Part shown: positions 8,742 through 18,533 of the stretch, piece after piece
How the letters are laid out: every line of letters starts with the position of its first letter
Position numbering within the stretch: position 1 is the stretch's first letter
Assembly: GCA_964442655.1 (NCBI GenBank)
Contig: CAYTZM010000001.1
Coordinates: forward strand, 248,001-312,000
DNA length: 64,000 bases
Reading direction: 5' to 3'
Origin: GCA-002727615 sp964442655
Lineage (GTDB): Bacteria > Pseudomonadota > Alphaproteobacteria > TMED109
The notes under the pieces: model-generated
Database searches by the model: none
The model's input: only the letters and a program-made list of their open reading frames with translations
Told to the model about the DNA's origin: nothing
Program-made: the position numbers and the translations under genes

Positions 8742-9431
8742 TTGTACCCTTCTCATGTAGCAATTATTATGGATGGTAATGGTAGATGGGCAATTGAAAA
8801 AGGTTTACCAAGAATCGCTGGGCATAAAGCAGGTGTAAATACACTCAAAAACATTGTTAAAAAGTCTTCAGAAATAAAAATAAAATTTTTGACTCTCTAT
8901 GCATTTTCTTCGGAGAATTGGAATAGACCAGAGTCAGAAATATCTGATTTGATGGAATTATTAAAATTATATTTAAATAATGAGGCAAAACAATTGTTAA
9001 AAAATGATGTTAAGCTCATAGTTATAGGTAGAAGAGATAGATTAGAGGCTTCTATAATAGAGAAAATTAACTATTTAGAAGAAAAAAGTAAAAATAATAA
9101 AGGGCTAAATTTAGTTATTGCATTAGACTATGGAGGAAGAGAAGATATTCGCCAGGCATTTATTAAAATATTAAATAATTATAATAATGAAAGTGATATT
9201 TCATTAGAATTGATTGGTAAAAATTTAATGACTAAGAATATTCCAGATCCAGATTTAATTATTAGGACTAGTGGAGAATATAGAATTAGTAATTTTCTTT
9301 TATGGCAATCAGCCTATTCAGAATATGTTTTTGTAAAGTGTTACTGGCCTGAATTTAATAATGATGAGTACCTAAAGGCATTAGAAGAATTTAAATCAAG
9401 AGAAAGAAGATTTGGAAGTTTAAATGAGTAA
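8742..9431 (+). CDS. uppS: Undecaprenyl diphosphate synthase (TTG start)
   Basis: This cis-prenyltransferase adds isopentenyl units to farnesyl diphosphate, making the lipid carrier for peptidoglycan and O-antigen. The catalytic Asp lies in AIIMDGNGRWA (about residues 7-17). RTSGEYRISNFLLWQ and SENWNRP are the other family motifs. The start is TTG at 8742, set by AGGAGG (8731-8736) 5 bases upstream; the product then begins MYPSHVAIIMDG as in the family. The 3' end overlaps cdsA by 8 bases, indicating coupling. Confidence 0.96.
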   Translation: MYPSHVAIIMDGNGRWAIEKGLPRIAGHKAGVNTLKNIVKKSSEIKIKFLTLYAFSSENWNRPESEISDLMELLKLYLNNEAKQLLKNDVKLIVIGRRDRLEASIIEKINYLEEKSKNNKGLNLVIALDYGGREDIRQAFIKILNNYNNESDISLELIGKNLMTKNIPDPDLIIRTSGEYRISNFLLWQSAYSEYVFVKCYWPEFNNDEYLKALEEFKSRERRFGSLNE

Positions 9432-10215
9432 TGTTTTTAATAGCACTGATTTCTTTAAAAGAATAATATCTTCATTATTTTTAATTTTAATAGCAGCTAT
9501 TAGTTTGTTTACAAATAATATTATCTTAATTCTTACCTTGATATTTATTATAATAGTTTTGACTTATGAATGGGTAGTGATTACAGAAAATATAAAAAGT
9601 AGTTTATTGTTATTTAGTAGAATTTTAGTTAATATTTCCTTTTTTTCTTTAAGTTTATTTGATTTAAGGTTTTCTATTTTATTTATATTATTAATTACTA
9701 TTTTAAATAGTTTTGGTAAAAAATATAGCAAAATCAACCAAGTTTATGTGTATATTGGTCCTTTATATATATGTGTGCCATTAATATTGTTTTATGCACT
9801 ATATATTTCTTCTGAATTTGGTCGTGATTTAATTGTGTGGGGTTTGTTAGTTGTTTGGTTTACAGATATTTTTGCCTATTTAGGAGGCAACCTTTTAAAG
9901 GGAAAAAAAATGTTTTCAACTGTATCAGCTAATAAAACTTGGTCCGGATTTATATGTGGTTTATTAGGTGCCACGTTAATATCTGTAATTTTATTTACTT
10001 TGAAAAATGAAAGTATAATAGTTGCAATTTTATTTGGAGTTTTTATTTCTCTTGTGGCACAAGTAGGAGATTTTTTTGAAAGTTATATAAAACGTCAACA
10101 CTCTATCAAAAACTCAAGCAACTTGATACCAGGTCATGGTGGAATGCTTGATAGACTTGATAGTACTCTTTTTGCTTTTATTTTTATTTATCTTGGAAAT
10201 ATTTGGGTTAATTAA
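9424..10215 (+). CDS. cdsA: Phosphatidate cytidylyltransferase (CDP-diacylglycerol synthase)
   Basis: This is the inner-membrane enzyme that makes CDP-diacylglycerol from phosphatidic acid and CTP. At 263 residues it has several hydrophobic helices and the conserved SANKTWSGF segment. The C-terminal family signature is SYIKRQHSIKN followed by SSNLIPGHGGMLDRLD. It fits the classical signature at every position except one: the Asp of the KD pair is Asn (codon AAC). That Asp is expected to help bind metal. The rest of the gene looks intact and sits in its usual place between uppS and dxr, so I treat it as functional. Confidence 0.93.
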   Translation: MSNVFNSTDFFKRIISSLFLILIAAISLFTNNIILILTLIFIIIVLTYEWVVITENIKSSLLLFSRILVNISFFSLSLFDLRFSILFILLITILNSFGKKYSKINQVYVYIGPLYICVPLILFYALYISSEFGRDLIVWGLLVVWFTDIFAYLGGNLLKGKKMFSTVSANKTWSGFICGLLGATLISVILFTLKNESIIVAILFGVFISLVAQVGDFFESYIKRQHSIKNSSNLIPGHGGMLDRLDSTLFAFIFIYLGNIWVN

Positions 10216-11384
10216 TGAATAATAATAAGAGAAGTATTTCTATTTTTGGAGTTACTGGTTCAGTTGGTAAAGCAACTCAGGCAGTGTTAAAAAATCATTT
10301 AGATGATTTTGAAGTAGATACTATTGTTGCAAAAAGTAATTTTAAAGATTTGATTAAGTCTGCTAAATTATTACACCCTAAGTTAGTTGTAATTGCTGAA
10401 AGTTGTTTTTATGAAGATATTAAACAATCTTTAAATAAATATGATATCGAAGTAGCTTCAGGAGAAAAAGCAATTTTGGAAGCTTCTAAGAGGAAAGTAG
10501 ATATTTTTATTGCTGCAATAATGGGTTATTCTGGTTTATACACTACTTATTCTTGTATTCCTTATGTTAAATCTATTGCATTAGCAAATAAAGAGTCATT
10601 GGTCTGTGCAGGAAGTTTAATTATGGACGCAGCAAAAATTTATAATTGTAAAATTATTCCAATTGATTCTGAGCATAATACTTTATTTCAATTATTAGAT
10701 GAATCAAGTCAAAGCTATTTAAAAAAAATTATTATTACTGCTTCTGGCGGACCTTTCTTAAATTTACAAAAAGAAGATTTAGAACATGTTACACCTGAGA
10801 ACGCAATTAAGCATCCTATATGGAAAATGGGAGCAAAAATTAGTGTAGATTCTGCTACTTTAATGAACAAGGGTCTAGAATTAATTGAGGCTGCATATTT
10901 ATTTAATATAGATACGTCTAAAATAGATATATTAATACATCCACAATCTATTATTCATGCATTTATAGAATATATAGATGGTATTATGAAGGCAGGAATG
11001 TATGATCCTGATATGAAAATTCCAATAGCTTATGCATTGCATTATCCAAATAGGAAAATAAATAATTCTAAAAAAATAAATTTAACACTTATTAAAAATT
11101 TAAACTTTCAAGAAATAAATAAATCTTTATTTAATTCAGTAGATATTTGTCGTTCTGCATTTAAATCTGGTCCTTCATATTTAATAGCTTTAAATGCTTC
11201 TAATGAAGTTGCAGTAAATGCATTTTTAAATAAAAGAATTACTTTTAATAATATTACAGTAATAATAGAAAAAGTGTTATCTAATAATTTTCAAACAAAA
11301 ATATCTAGAATTAATGATATTATAGAAGTTGATAAAAAGGCAAGAAGTATAGCTGATAGTTATATAAATAAAGGTTCTTTATAA
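10215..11384 (+). CDS. dxr: 1-deoxy-D-xylulose 5-phosphate reductoisomerase
   Basis: This is the second enzyme of the MEP isoprenoid pathway, converting DXP to 2-C-methylerythritol 4-phosphate with NADPH. The nucleotide-binding loop is GVTGSVGKAT (about residues 10-19; usually GSTGSIG). Downstream are NKESLVCAG, the metal and substrate residues in PIDSEHNTLFQ, SGGPFL, GAKISVDSATLMNKGLE and HPQSIIHAFIEY. Length (389) is normal. The start shares one base with the cdsA stop. It works upstream of IspDF (43.6-44.7 kb) and feeds UppS. Confidence 0.96.
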   Translation: MNNNKRSISIFGVTGSVGKATQAVLKNHLDDFEVDTIVAKSNFKDLIKSAKLLHPKLVVIAESCFYEDIKQSLNKYDIEVASGEKAILEASKRKVDIFIAAIMGYSGLYTTYSCIPYVKSIALANKESLVCAGSLIMDAAKIYNCKIIPIDSEHNTLFQLLDESSQSYLKKIIITASGGPFLNLQKEDLEHVTPENAIKHPIWKMGAKISVDSATLMNKGLELIEAAYLFNIDTSKIDILIHPQSIIHAFIEYIDGIMKAGMYDPDMKIPIAYALHYPNRKINNSKKINLTLIKNLNFQEINKSLFNSVDICRSAFKSGPSYLIALNASNEVAVNAFLNKRITFNNITVIIEKVLSNNFQTKISRINDIIEVDKKARSIADSYINKGSL

Positions 11385-12481
11385 TGGTTATTTTTTGGTT
11401 TTTAATATTATTAACAGTAATAGTTTTTGTGCATGAAATGGGCCATTATGTAATAGCTAGGATTAATGGAGTTAAAGTAGATGTGTTTTCTATAGGTTTT
11501 GGTCAAGAACTGTTTGGCTGGAATGATAAACTTGGTACTCGGTGGAAAGTTTGTGTTATTCCATTAGGTGGTTATGTAAAATTTTTTGGTGACGCAAATT
11601 TAGCTAGTTCATTAAGTGATGAAAATATACAAAAACTTGATAAAAAAGATTTATATAAAACTTTTATTAGTAAATCACTGTTACAAAAATTTGCAATAGT
11701 ATTTGCTGGGCCATTAGCTAATTTTATTTTTGCAATTATTGTTTTTTTCTTAATATTTATAGTTAATGGAGTTGTAAAGGATGTTACAGTTTTAAATGAT
11801 GTTGATAAGGTTGTTAAGGGCTCACCTGCATATAAGTCAGGATTTATTAAAGATGATATTATTATTAAAATTGATGATATAAATACAAATAATTTTACTG
11901 ATATTAAAGAGATTGTGGAAAAAAATCCAAATAATGAATTATCTTTTACAATTATTAGGTATGGTAAGGAAAAAATTTTATTAGTTACTCCAGAAATAAA
12001 AGAAATTGTTAATTCTGAAGGAGAGAAAAGTTATGTTGGTAGAATAGGTATAAGTCCTAAATTTCAGGTTATTTATGAAAATATTGGTTTTTTAGGATCT
12101 ATTAAAAAAGCATTTTTAGACACTTATATTTTTACGATTAAAACTTTTCAGGGTATTTCAGAAATTTTATTGGGAAAGAGAAGTGCTTCAGAATTAGGTG
12201 GCCCGATAATGATAGCTAATGTAGCAGGAGAGGCCGCAGATAAAGGGATAGAAACTTTTTTATTTATTATGGCAATTATTTCAATAAATTTAGGATTAAT
12301 TAATTTATTTCCAATTCCTCTTCTAGATGGAGGGCATTTGTTTTTGTTTGTAATTCAAGCAGTAAAAGGTTCTCCTATTAATGAGAATTTTTTAAAGTAT
12401 TATTCTATGTTGGGTTTAGTAATTTTAATGGGGCTTATGATTCTGGTATTTTATAATGATTTATTTAAGTTGTTTAATTAA
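11384..12481 (+). CDS. rseP: Site-2 intramembrane zinc metalloprotease RseP
   Basis: This inner-membrane site-2 protease cleaves anti-sigma factors and remnant signal peptides within the membrane. The zinc motif HEMGH is at residues 17-21 in the first membrane helix. A PDZ domain lies at about 120-190. The second active-site motif, NLFPIPLLDGGHL, is at about 306-318, with membrane helices flanking it. The ATG overlaps the dxr stop. The dxr-rseP-bamA order is conserved in many proteobacteria. Confidence 0.95.
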   Translation: MVIFWFLILLTVIVFVHEMGHYVIARINGVKVDVFSIGFGQELFGWNDKLGTRWKVCVIPLGGYVKFFGDANLASSLSDENIQKLDKKDLYKTFISKSLLQKFAIVFAGPLANFIFAIIVFFLIFIVNGVVKDVTVLNDVDKVVKGSPAYKSGFIKDDIIIKIDDINTNNFTDIKEIVEKNPNNELSFTIIRYGKEKILLVTPEIKEIVNSEGEKSYVGRIGISPKFQVIYENIGFLGSIKKAFLDTYIFTIKTFQGISEILLGKRSASELGGPIMIANVAGEAADKGIETFLFIMAIISINLGLINLFPIPLLDGGHLFLFVIQAVKGSPINENFLKYYSMLGLVILMGLMILVFYNDLFKLFN

Positions 12482-12521
12482 GTATAATAAATCATAATAA
12501 GTTAATTTTATAAGGTTAAAT

Positions 12522-14774
12522 ATGTTGAATAAAGTATTTTTATTTTTTTTACTCTTTATAGTTTTTTTAGGTAAAGTTGTTGCACAAGACTATATAAAGA
12601 AGATTGTTATAGAAGGAAATCAAAGAGTTGAGGTAGAAACTATCAATTCATATTTAGGTATTAAACCTGGTGATATTTTTGAACAAGAATCTTTAAACAG
12701 TTCTTTAAAAAATTTATTTGCTTCAGGTTTGTTTTCTGATGTTAAGATTAATAGACAAGATTCGACATTAATTATTAGAGTTTTAGAGAATCCAATAATA
12801 AATCGAGTTGTTTTTGAAGGAAATAAAGACCTGGATGATGAAGAATTGCAAACAGAAATTAGAATTAAATCCAGATCTTTGTTTACACGTACTAGAGTTC
12901 AAACAGATATAGATAGAATTTTGAACTTATATAAAAGTAATGGAAATTTCTCTGCAAAAGTTAATCCAAAGGTTATTAGTTTGCCACAGAATAGAGTGGA
13001 TATTATATTTGAAATTGAAGAAGGAGAAACTACGGTAATTGGTTCAATCACTTTTAATGGTAACACTGAATTTTCTGATAGACGTTTGAGAGATATAATA
13101 ATAACTAGACAAACTAGATGGTATTCTATTTTGTCTTCTAGTGATAAATATGATCCTGATCAAATATCGGCTGATAATGACTTGTTAAGAAATCATTACA
13201 AGAATAATGGTTTTGCAGATATAGAAGTTAAATCTGGTGTTGCTCAATTAGATAAATCTAAATCAAGTTTTAATATAATATTTAACATAGTTGAAGGAGT
13301 TCAGTATGAGTTTGGCAAAATTGTAATAGTTACGGATAATAACGATATAGAATTAAGTGAACTAAGTTCTATATTGCCTATAGAGGAAGGGGATATTTAT
13401 AGTTCAAATAAAATTGAAGAAAGTATAAAATTAATAAATAAGAGTGTTGCTTCGCAAGGCTTTCCTTTTACTGAAACTATTCCTGAAGTAGATAGAGTCA
13501 AAGATACTAATAAAATATCTATAGTTTTAAGAATTAATGAGGCTCCAAAAAAATATATAAATAGGATTTATATTACAGGAAATAATAGAACCTTAGATTC
13601 TGTTATTAGGAGAAATATGAGAGTTTCAGAAGGTGATGCATATGTACCTGGTTTGATAGCCAGGTCTAAGACTTTAATAGGAAATTTAGGATTCTTTTCA
13701 AAACTTGATATTAAAGAGGTTCCAACAGAAAAATATGGTTATTCAGATTTGAGAGTCTCAGTTGTTGAACAGTCAACAGGACAACTTTCTTTTGGAGGGG
13801 GTTATTCAAGTCAACTTGGTGGGATGTTAAATGTTGGAATTTCTGAGAAGAATTTTTTAGGAAGAGGTCAGACACTTGATCTTAATGTTAGACTATCTGA
13901 AAGAGAAACAGATTATAATGCAGGGTTTATGGAGCCAGCATTTATGAATAGAGATATTCAGGCTTCAGCAAACTTATTTAATAATGAGATGGATTATAAA
14001 GAGAGTAGCTATACGCTAGAAAGAGAAGGTTTTTCCTTTAATACTTCATTTAGCTTGTCTGAATATCTCCATCAAAGTCTAGGATATAGTTTTGAAGAAA
14101 GAGATTTAACACCTGGAGCATTAGCATCAGCTTCCATTATAGCTGAAAAAGGTACAACCGCTATTTCTATGTTATCTACTTCATTAACCTATAATAGTCT
14201 AGATAGTAATCTTAATCCTACTGAAGGATATAAAATTACTGGGGGTAGTTCTTTTGCTGGTATAGGTGGTGATAAAAATTTTTTAAAATTATATAATAAT
14301 GCTAATTATTATGAATCTCTTAATGATGATTTAGTAATTTTAGATTTTGGATATACTTTGGGTATTGTTACAGGATTGGGAGAGGATATTTTAATTTCTG
14401 ATCGTTTCTTTTTAGGAGACTCAAGGTTTAGAGGTTTTGAACAAGCAGGTATAGGTCCTCGTGATGTAGTTAGCGGAGATTCTTTAGGAGGAAATATATC
14501 TTATACGGGTAGTGTAAAAGCAAGTTTTGGTGTTGGGCTTCCACCAGAAATAGGCGTAAAAGGTATTATTTTTACAACATTTGGAACTTTAACTGATATT
14601 GATAAAGCTACGGGTGCTTATCATGATGATAGTTCTTTAAGGTTGTCATCTGGAATGGGAGTATCTTGGGCTTCGCCTTTTGGTCCAATTAGTGTTATGT
14701 TTTCTCATGCATTGCTAAAAGAAGATTACGATAAAACTGAGTCAATTTCATTTGGTATAGGAACTAATTTTTAA
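12522..14774 (+). CDS. bamA: Outer membrane protein assembly factor BamA
   Basis: This is the central Omp85 component of the Bam complex, which folds beta-barrel proteins into the outer membrane. A signal peptide occupies about residues 1-21 (hydrophobic FLFFLLFIVFLG, cleavage after VVA). Five POTRA repeats fill the periplasmic half to about residue 420. A 16-strand barrel follows, with the lid-lock motif RFRGF in loop 6, and the protein ends in Phe as outer membrane proteins do. Length (750) is normal. skp follows after 24 bases, giving the usual chaperone-insertase pair. Confidence 0.96.
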   Translation: MLNKVFLFFLLFIVFLGKVVAQDYIKKIVIEGNQRVEVETINSYLGIKPGDIFEQESLNSSLKNLFASGLFSDVKINRQDSTLIIRVLENPIINRVVFEGNKDLDDEELQTEIRIKSRSLFTRTRVQTDIDRILNLYKSNGNFSAKVNPKVISLPQNRVDIIFEIEEGETTVIGSITFNGNTEFSDRRLRDIIITRQTRWYSILSSSDKYDPDQISADNDLLRNHYKNNGFADIEVKSGVAQLDKSKSSFNIIFNIVEGVQYEFGKIVIVTDNNDIELSELSSILPIEEGDIYSSNKIEESIKLINKSVASQGFPFTETIPEVDRVKDTNKISIVLRINEAPKKYINRIYITGNNRTLDSVIRRNMRVSEGDAYVPGLIARSKTLIGNLGFFSKLDIKEVPTEKYGYSDLRVSVVEQSTGQLSFGGGYSSQLGGMLNVGISEKNFLGRGQTLDLNVRLSERETDYNAGFMEPAFMNRDIQASANLFNNEMDYKESSYTLEREGFSFNTSFSLSEYLHQSLGYSFEERDLTPGALASASIIAEKGTTAISMLSTSLTYNSLDSNLNPTEGYKITGGSSFAGIGGDKNFLKLYNNANYYESLNDDLVILDFGYTLGIVTGLGEDILISDRFFLGDSRFRGFEQAGIGPRDVVSGDSLGGNISYTGSVKASFGVGLPPEIGVKGIIFTTFGTLTDIDKATGAYHDDSSLRLSSGMGVSWASPFGPISVMFSHALLKEDYDKTESISFGIGTNF

Positions 14775-14798
14775 AAATAGTATAAAAAAGGAGATATT

Positions 14799-15407
14799 AT
14801 GAAATTTTTATTAAAAATCATTTTTTTAGTTAATTTGTTATTGATTTTTTCAACAGTAGCTTTTTCTCAAGAAGATTCTACTGAAAGTGTTGAAGTTGAA
14901 AAGGATAATTTATCAGTCAGTGGGCAAGAATTTCCTATTTCTGTAGTAGACATGCAATTTATAGTATCAAAATCTACAGCTGCAGTAAAAGTAAGAGAGT
15001 ATTTAGAGAATATGAAGTCAAAATTTGGGGCAGAGATTAAAGATGAAGAAGAAGTTTTAAAACAAATGCAGGAAGAATTAGGCAGTCAACGTTCTATATT
15101 ACCACCAGATGAATTTTCAGCTATGGAAAATGACTTTAGGAAAAAAGTAGAGAAATTACAGAAAACTGTAGCTGACAAAAATCAACTTTTAGAGAATATG
15201 CTATCTCAGAGTATAAATATTATTCAAACAGAGGCTATTAAAATTATTACTAATATTGGACGTGAGAAAGGTTTAGCCCTTGTATTGGATACTAGTAGTG
15301 TAGTAATAGCAGCAGATTCTATTAATATTTCTAAAATTGTAATTGAAAGGTTAAATACTAATTTAGAAGAAGTAGATATGAGTAAAATTATGGAATCATT
15401 AAAATAA
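14799..15407 (+). CDS. skp: Periplasmic chaperone Skp/OmpH
   Basis: This periplasmic holding chaperone carries unfolded outer membrane proteins to BamA. A signal peptide spans about residues 1-23 (ending VAFSQ). The mature part contains a long charged coiled-coil region (about 75-145) typical of the tentacles, and the family start segment PISVVDMQFIVSKSTAA. At 202 residues it is slightly longer than the E. coli protein. It has AAGGAG upstream of its ATG and lies between bamA and lpxD, as usual. Confidence 0.9.
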   Translation: MKFLLKIIFLVNLLLIFSTVAFSQEDSTESVEVEKDNLSVSGQEFPISVVDMQFIVSKSTAAVKVREYLENMKSKFGAEIKDEEEVLKQMQEELGSQRSILPPDEFSAMENDFRKKVEKLQKTVADKNQLLENMLSQSINIIQTEAIKIITNIGREKGLALVLDTSSVVIAADSINISKIVIERLNTNLEEVDMSKIMESLK

Positions 15408-15432
15408 GATTATTAACCGGTTAGAAACAAAT

Positions 15433-16449
15433 ATGTTGCATAATAGTTTTCATAAAGTAATGGGTCCTTATTCAATTGCAAATTTAGCTAGTTTAGTAAA
15501 AGCTAAAGTATATAATAATGACCCTAAGGCTTTAATTAAAGGAGCAGCAGATATAGATAATGCTTCTGAAGGATATATAACTTTTATTAGCATAAAAAAA
15601 ACATTAAATAAATTAAAGAAAAGCAATGCTTCAGCTTGTTTAATAAATAAATATGACCCAGATTATTTTTCTAATAATATGGTTTATTTAGAAGTAAGTG
15701 ACCCACACGCTGCGTTTGCTTTGATTTCTCAAAAATTTTATCCAACAGAATCTGTAATTCCTAAAATTAGTAAAAATTGCGAAATATCAGATAAGAGTAA
15801 TTATAATAATTCTATTAGAGTCGACTCGTATAGTGTTATTGAGGAAAAAGTTACTATAGGAAGTAATGTATGGATAGGAAGTAATTGTTATATTGGTAAA
15901 GGAGTAATTATAGGGGATGGAACAAGGGTATTATCTAACACATCAATAGAATGTGCAGAAATAGGTAAAAATGTTTTAATTTATAGTGGAGTTAGAATAG
16001 GACAAAAAGGCTTTGGTTTTGCACCAACTAAATCAGGTCATGTTCCAATTCCTCAGTTAGGAATTGTAAAAATAGAGGATAACGTAGAAATAGGAGCAAA
16101 TTCATGTGTAGATAGAGGGAGTTATGGGGATACTATAATAGGTAAAGGAACCTTTATTGATAATTTAGTGCATATTGCGCATAATGTAAAAATTGGTAAA
16201 TATTGTGCTATTGCTGGACAAGTAGGAATAGCAGGGAGTGCAGTTATAGATGATTATTGTATGTTTGGAGGACAAGTGGGGATAGGGGGTCATATTAATG
16301 TTGGAAAAGCTGTTCAAGCTGGAGGTCAATCTGGTATAACGAAGAGTGTAAAAGCTGGGTCAAAAGTTAGTGGTACACCTGCTGTATCATTGAATGATTA
16401 TCATAGACAGGCAATATTACTTAATAAATTAACAAAAAGTAAGGGTTAA
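15433..16449 (+). CDS. lpxD: UDP-3-O-acylglucosamine N-acyltransferase LpxD
   Basis: This is the third lipid A step: it transfers a second hydroxyacyl chain to the glucosamine amino group. An N-terminal LpxD domain precedes a left-handed beta helix of hexapeptide repeats from about residue 115. The catalytic His lies in HIAHNVKIGKYCAIAGQ. Length (338) is normal. The ATG at 15433 has no strong ribosome binding site; a downstream ATG at 15460 is possible but would shorten the N-terminal domain slightly. fabZ follows after 6 bases. Confidence 0.95.
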   Translation: MLHNSFHKVMGPYSIANLASLVKAKVYNNDPKALIKGAADIDNASEGYITFISIKKTLNKLKKSNASACLINKYDPDYFSNNMVYLEVSDPHAAFALISQKFYPTESVIPKISKNCEISDKSNYNNSIRVDSYSVIEEKVTIGSNVWIGSNCYIGKGVIIGDGTRVLSNTSIECAEIGKNVLIYSGVRIGQKGFGFAPTKSGHVPIPQLGIVKIEDNVEIGANSCVDRGSYGDTIIGKGTFIDNLVHIAHNVKIGKYCAIAGQVGIAGSAVIDDYCMFGGQVGIGGHINVGKAVQAGGQSGITKSVKAGSKVSGTPAVSLNDYHRQAILLNKLTKSKG

Positions 16450-16455
16450 TATGCG

Positions 16456-16929
16456 ATGACAAAAGAAACTTCTTCAAATAACTTAGAGGCATTAGATATA
16501 GAAAATATTCTACAAATGCTACCACATCGTTACCCAATGCTAATGATTGATAAAGTAACAAATATTAAGCTTGGACACGCAGCTTTAGGAATTAAAAACG
16601 TAACGGCTAATGAACAATATTTTGTTGGGCACTTTCCTAAAAGAATGATTATGCCAGGAGTTCTTATGATAGAAGCAATGGCACAAACTTGTGCTGTATT
16701 AGTTATAAAAACAATAGGAAAAAAGGCAGAAGGAATTCTTGTATACTTTATGTCTGTTGATGGAGCAAAATTTCGAAAACCAGTAGTTCCTGGTGATCAG
16801 CTTAATATTAAAGTAGTTAAAGAACAACATAGAGGAAATGTATGGAAATTTACTTGTAATTGTTTTGTTGAAGACGTAAAAGTTTCTGAAGCAATAATAA
16901 CAGCAATGATATCAGAAAAAAATGAATAA
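16456..16929 (+). CDS. fabZ: 3-hydroxyacyl-[acyl-carrier-protein] dehydratase FabZ
   Basis: This is a hotdog-fold dehydratase of fatty acid synthesis. It competes with LpxA and LpxD for hydroxyacyl-ACP, which explains its place between them. The family start LPHRYPMLMIDKV is at about residues 22-34. The catalytic His is in GHFPKRMIMPGVL, with the partner Glu just after, in MIEAMAQ. Length (157) is normal. Its last 8 bases overlap lpxA. Confidence 0.96.
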   Translation: MTKETSSNNLEALDIENILQMLPHRYPMLMIDKVTNIKLGHAALGIKNVTANEQYFVGHFPKRMIMPGVLMIEAMAQTCAVLVIKTIGKKAEGILVYFMSVDGAKFRKPVVPGDQLNIKVVKEQHRGNVWKFTCNCFVEDVKVSEAIITAMISEKNE

Positions 16930-17725
16930 CATACACCCAACTGCTATAATTGACCCTTCTGCTAAATTGGATAGTACTGTAAGTGTTGGAGCTTACTCTA
17001 TTATTGGTCCTAACGTAAAAATTGATAAGGATACAGAATTAAAATCTAATGTTATTATTTCAGGGTATACTGCTATTGGTAAATCTTGTATAATATATCC
17101 TTTTTCAGTTTTAGGAAATCCTCCACAAGATTTGAAATTTAGTGGAGAAAAATCTGATCTTATTATTGGTGATAATAATGTTATTAGAGAACATGTTACT
17201 ATGAATCCAGGAACTAAAGGTGGTGGATTAATAACTAAACTTGGTAATAATTGTTTAATAATGATTGGAGCTCATATTGCTCATGATTGTATGATTGGAA
17301 ACAATGTCATATTGGCTAATAATGCTTCTTTAGCCGGACATGTGATAGTTGATGATTATGCTATTTTAGGAGGTTTAAGTGGTGTTCATCAATTTTGCAG
17401 GGTTGGCTGTCATGCAATGGTAGGAGGGCTATCAGCTGTTGAAAATGATGTTATTCCCTATGGTTCTGTAGTAGGTAATAGAGCTTACTTATCTGGATTA
17501 AATATTATTGGTTTAAAACGAAGAGGTTTTTCAAGAGAAGTAATTCATGACTTAAGAAAAGCATACAGATTATTATTTGCACCAGAAGGTACAATTCAAG
17601 AAAGACTTAAAGATGTTTCTGATGAATTTAATAAAAATGAACCTGTTATGGATATAGTAAAATTTATTGGAGGAAATGCTAGTCGTGCAATCTGCCAACC
17701 AAAAAATGGAAATAAAAGCTCGTAA
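16922..17725 (+). CDS. lpxA: UDP-N-acetylglucosamine O-acyltransferase LpxA
   Basis: This is the first lipid A step: it transfers a 3-hydroxyacyl chain from ACP to UDP-GlcNAc. Nearly the whole protein is a left-handed beta helix of hexapeptide repeats, with the catalytic His in GAHIAHDCMIGNN (about residues 117-129). NVIREHVTMNPGTKGGG and the C-terminal GLKRRGFS helix region are also diagnostic. Length (267) is typical. It overlaps fabZ by 8 bases and lpxI by 20 bases. Confidence 0.96.
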   Translation: MNNIHPTAIIDPSAKLDSTVSVGAYSIIGPNVKIDKDTELKSNVIISGYTAIGKSCIIYPFSVLGNPPQDLKFSGEKSDLIIGDNNVIREHVTMNPGTKGGGLITKLGNNCLIMIGAHIAHDCMIGNNVILANNASLAGHVIVDDYAILGGLSGVHQFCRVGCHAMVGGLSAVENDVIPYGSVVGNRAYLSGLNIIGLKRRGFSREVIHDLRKAYRLLFAPEGTIQERLKDVSDEFNKNEPVMDIVKFIGGNASRAICQPKNGNKSS

Positions 17726-18524
17726 AGTTGCTATTATAGCTGGTGATGGTGATATACCTATTCAATTAATAGATGAATGTATAAAGCAAAAAAGAGAGTA
17801 TTTAATATTAGTCATTAAAGGTCATGGTAATGAATTAATGAAGAAATATAACTCTGATTTTGATCTTAGTTTATCTAAAATTGGAAAAGCAATTAAATTT
17901 GCACGATTTAAAGATGTGACTGATGTAATTATGGTAGGCAGTATAAGAAGACCTTCATTAATAAATATGATTCCTGATTTATGGACTGCCAAATTTTTAA
18001 CAAAATTAAAATCTAAAATGCAAGGTGATAATAGTATTTTATCATTATTGGCTAAGGAATTAGAATTAGAAGGTTTTAATATTCTAGCTCCAGAAGATAT
18101 TTTACCGAAATTATTATGTCCGAAAGGTATTATAAGTAAATTAAAACCTAATTCTCAACAAAAGAAAGATATATTAAAAGGATTCGAGATAGCTAAGCAA
18201 TTAGGTAAATTTGATATTGGGCAATCGTTAGTAATTCAAAATGGCTTAGTATTAGCTGTAGAAGGTGCTGAAGGTACAGACAAAATGATATTAAGGTCTA
18301 AAGCTCTTAAAAAAGAAGATAAAGGTGCAATATTTGTTAAAGTTATAAAGCCTAATCAAGATGAAAGAATTGATAGACCGGTAATAGGTATTGATACTAT
18401 AAAATCTATAGATAAAGCAGGCATAGATGGTATAGCTGTTGAAGGAAATGCAGTATTTATTCTTAATAATGAGGAAGTAATTAAGTATGCTAATAATAAA
18501 AAATTATTTATTGTTGGGGTATAA
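17706..18524 (+). CDS. lpxI: UDP-2,3-diacylglucosamine pyrophosphatase LpxI
   Basis: This enzyme hydrolyses UDP-2,3-diacylglucosamine to lipid X. LpxI is the alphaproteobacterial replacement for LpxH. Recognised from the N-terminal IIAGDGDIPIQLI and the C-terminal LVIQNGLVLAVEGAEGTDKM, which is the DUF1009 pattern. I chose the ATG at 17706 (272 residues, beginning MEIKARKVAIIAG). The frame extends to 17667, but the extra 13 residues lie within lpxA and do not look like the family. Its position between lpxA and lpxB supports the call. Confidence 0.92.
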   Translation: MEIKARKVAIIAGDGDIPIQLIDECIKQKREYLILVIKGHGNELMKKYNSDFDLSLSKIGKAIKFARFKDVTDVIMVGSIRRPSLINMIPDLWTAKFLTKLKSKMQGDNSILSLLAKELELEGFNILAPEDILPKLLCPKGIISKLKPNSQQKKDILKGFEIAKQLGKFDIGQSLVIQNGLVLAVEGAEGTDKMILRSKALKKEDKGAIFVKVIKPNQDERIDRPVIGIDTIKSIDKAGIDGIAVEGNAVFILNNEEVIKYANNKKLFIVGV

Positions 18525-18533
18525 TCTTAAATA

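Noticed and set aside
17667..17705. A longer LpxI starting at 17667
   Set aside because: The extension overlaps lpxA by 59 bases and precedes the conserved start; ATG 17706 gives the usual N-terminus.
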